From the NCBI GenBank assembly GCA_030595765.1, contig JAUVCJ010000131.1, positions 1 through 6,762 of the forward strand: DNA of 6,762 nt, given 5' to 3'. Below are positions 6,688-6,762 of this stretch, piece after piece (position 1 is the first letter of the stretch; every line of letters begins with the position of its first letter). The position numbers and the translations under genes are program-made. Source of the DNA: Thermoplasmatota archaeon (GTDB taxonomy: Archaea; Thermoplasmatota; Thermoplasmata; GCA-020350865; JAUVCJ01). The notes under the pieces were generated by a model that had not been told where the DNA came from, did no database searches, and was given only the letters and a program-made list of their open reading frames with translations.

Positions 6688-6762
6688 TACATTGCCCTCC
6701 TTCTCATTATTCTTTATCGCATTATTCTCATCGTCCTTAGCATACCTTGCATCATCTTCTAT
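6688..6762 (-). other. Open Asp/Glu/Asn-rich frame running into xseB from the right edge
   Basis: Read on the minus strand in the xseB frame, the last 25 codons of the window contain no stop and encode an acidic, Asn-rich stretch (IEDDARYAKDDENNAIKNNE and onward). Either xseB has a longer N-terminal tail that starts outside the window, or this is leader DNA that is open by chance. An upstream gene could instead end at TAG 6761-6759 or TGA 6754-6752 in the other two frames. Confidence 0.4.
6696..6702 (-). promoter_or_regulatory. Shine-Dalgarno of xseB
   Basis: On the minus strand AAGGAGG (6702-6696) lies 8 nt before the ATG at 6687, a near-ideal match to the archaeal anti-Shine-Dalgarno. It supports this start over the internal ATG at 6672 and over any upstream in-frame start. 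Confidence 0.7.

Noticed and set aside
1..6762. Defence island, CRISPR array, prophage or insertion sequence
   Set aside because: There are no spaced direct repeats, transposase, integrase, terminal inverted repeats or nuclease-effector gene pairs. All four genes look like ordinary chromosomal genes.

Overview
The window looks like a piece of a euryarchaeal chromosome, most likely from the Thermoplasmatota / marine group II / Methanomassiliicoccales side of the tree. Three things point that way: an archaeal-type XPD (Rad3) helicase with all four Fe-S cysteines, a large membrane-anchored surface protein rich in Asp (calcium-binding) repeats, and an exonuclease VII small subunit, which is found in some archaea. 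Ribosome-binding sites resemble the archaeal GGAGG/GGTGA type, and intergenic DNA contains TTTATA-like boxes. The lineage is inferred from protein character only and could be wrong at the order level.

Layout, left to right. At 3-2000 (+) lies the XPD helicase. Its frame stays open to the left edge through a KGGxx repeat tail, so the true start is probably outside the window. At 2001-2355 there is a 355-nt spacer without a convincing protein gene. It holds a long bulged RNA stem (2069-2150), TATA-like boxes, and a near-perfect hairpin (2331-2351) that covers the Shine-Dalgarno of the next gene. At 2356-5145 (+) is a 929-residue single-pass membrane protein. It has a long disordered acidic cytoplasmic tail and an ectodomain built from two related beta-sandwich-like units, a middle Ig-like region and duplicated Asp-rich calcium-binding modules. 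At 5146-5299 is a short convergent intergenic region with one imperfect hairpin. At 5300-6454 (-) is a fold-type-I PLP aminotransferase. At 6451-6687 (-) is xseB, which overlaps the aminotransferase by ATGA, so the two are co-transcribed and probably translationally coupled.

The helicase and xseB are DNA-processing functions. The aminotransferase shares the xseB transcript with no obvious functional link. The surface protein is separately controlled and converges on the aminotransferase operon. I see no CRISPR array, tRNA, rRNA, insertion sequence or phage signature. The least explained parts are the structured spacer at 2001-2355 and the architecture of the surface protein.
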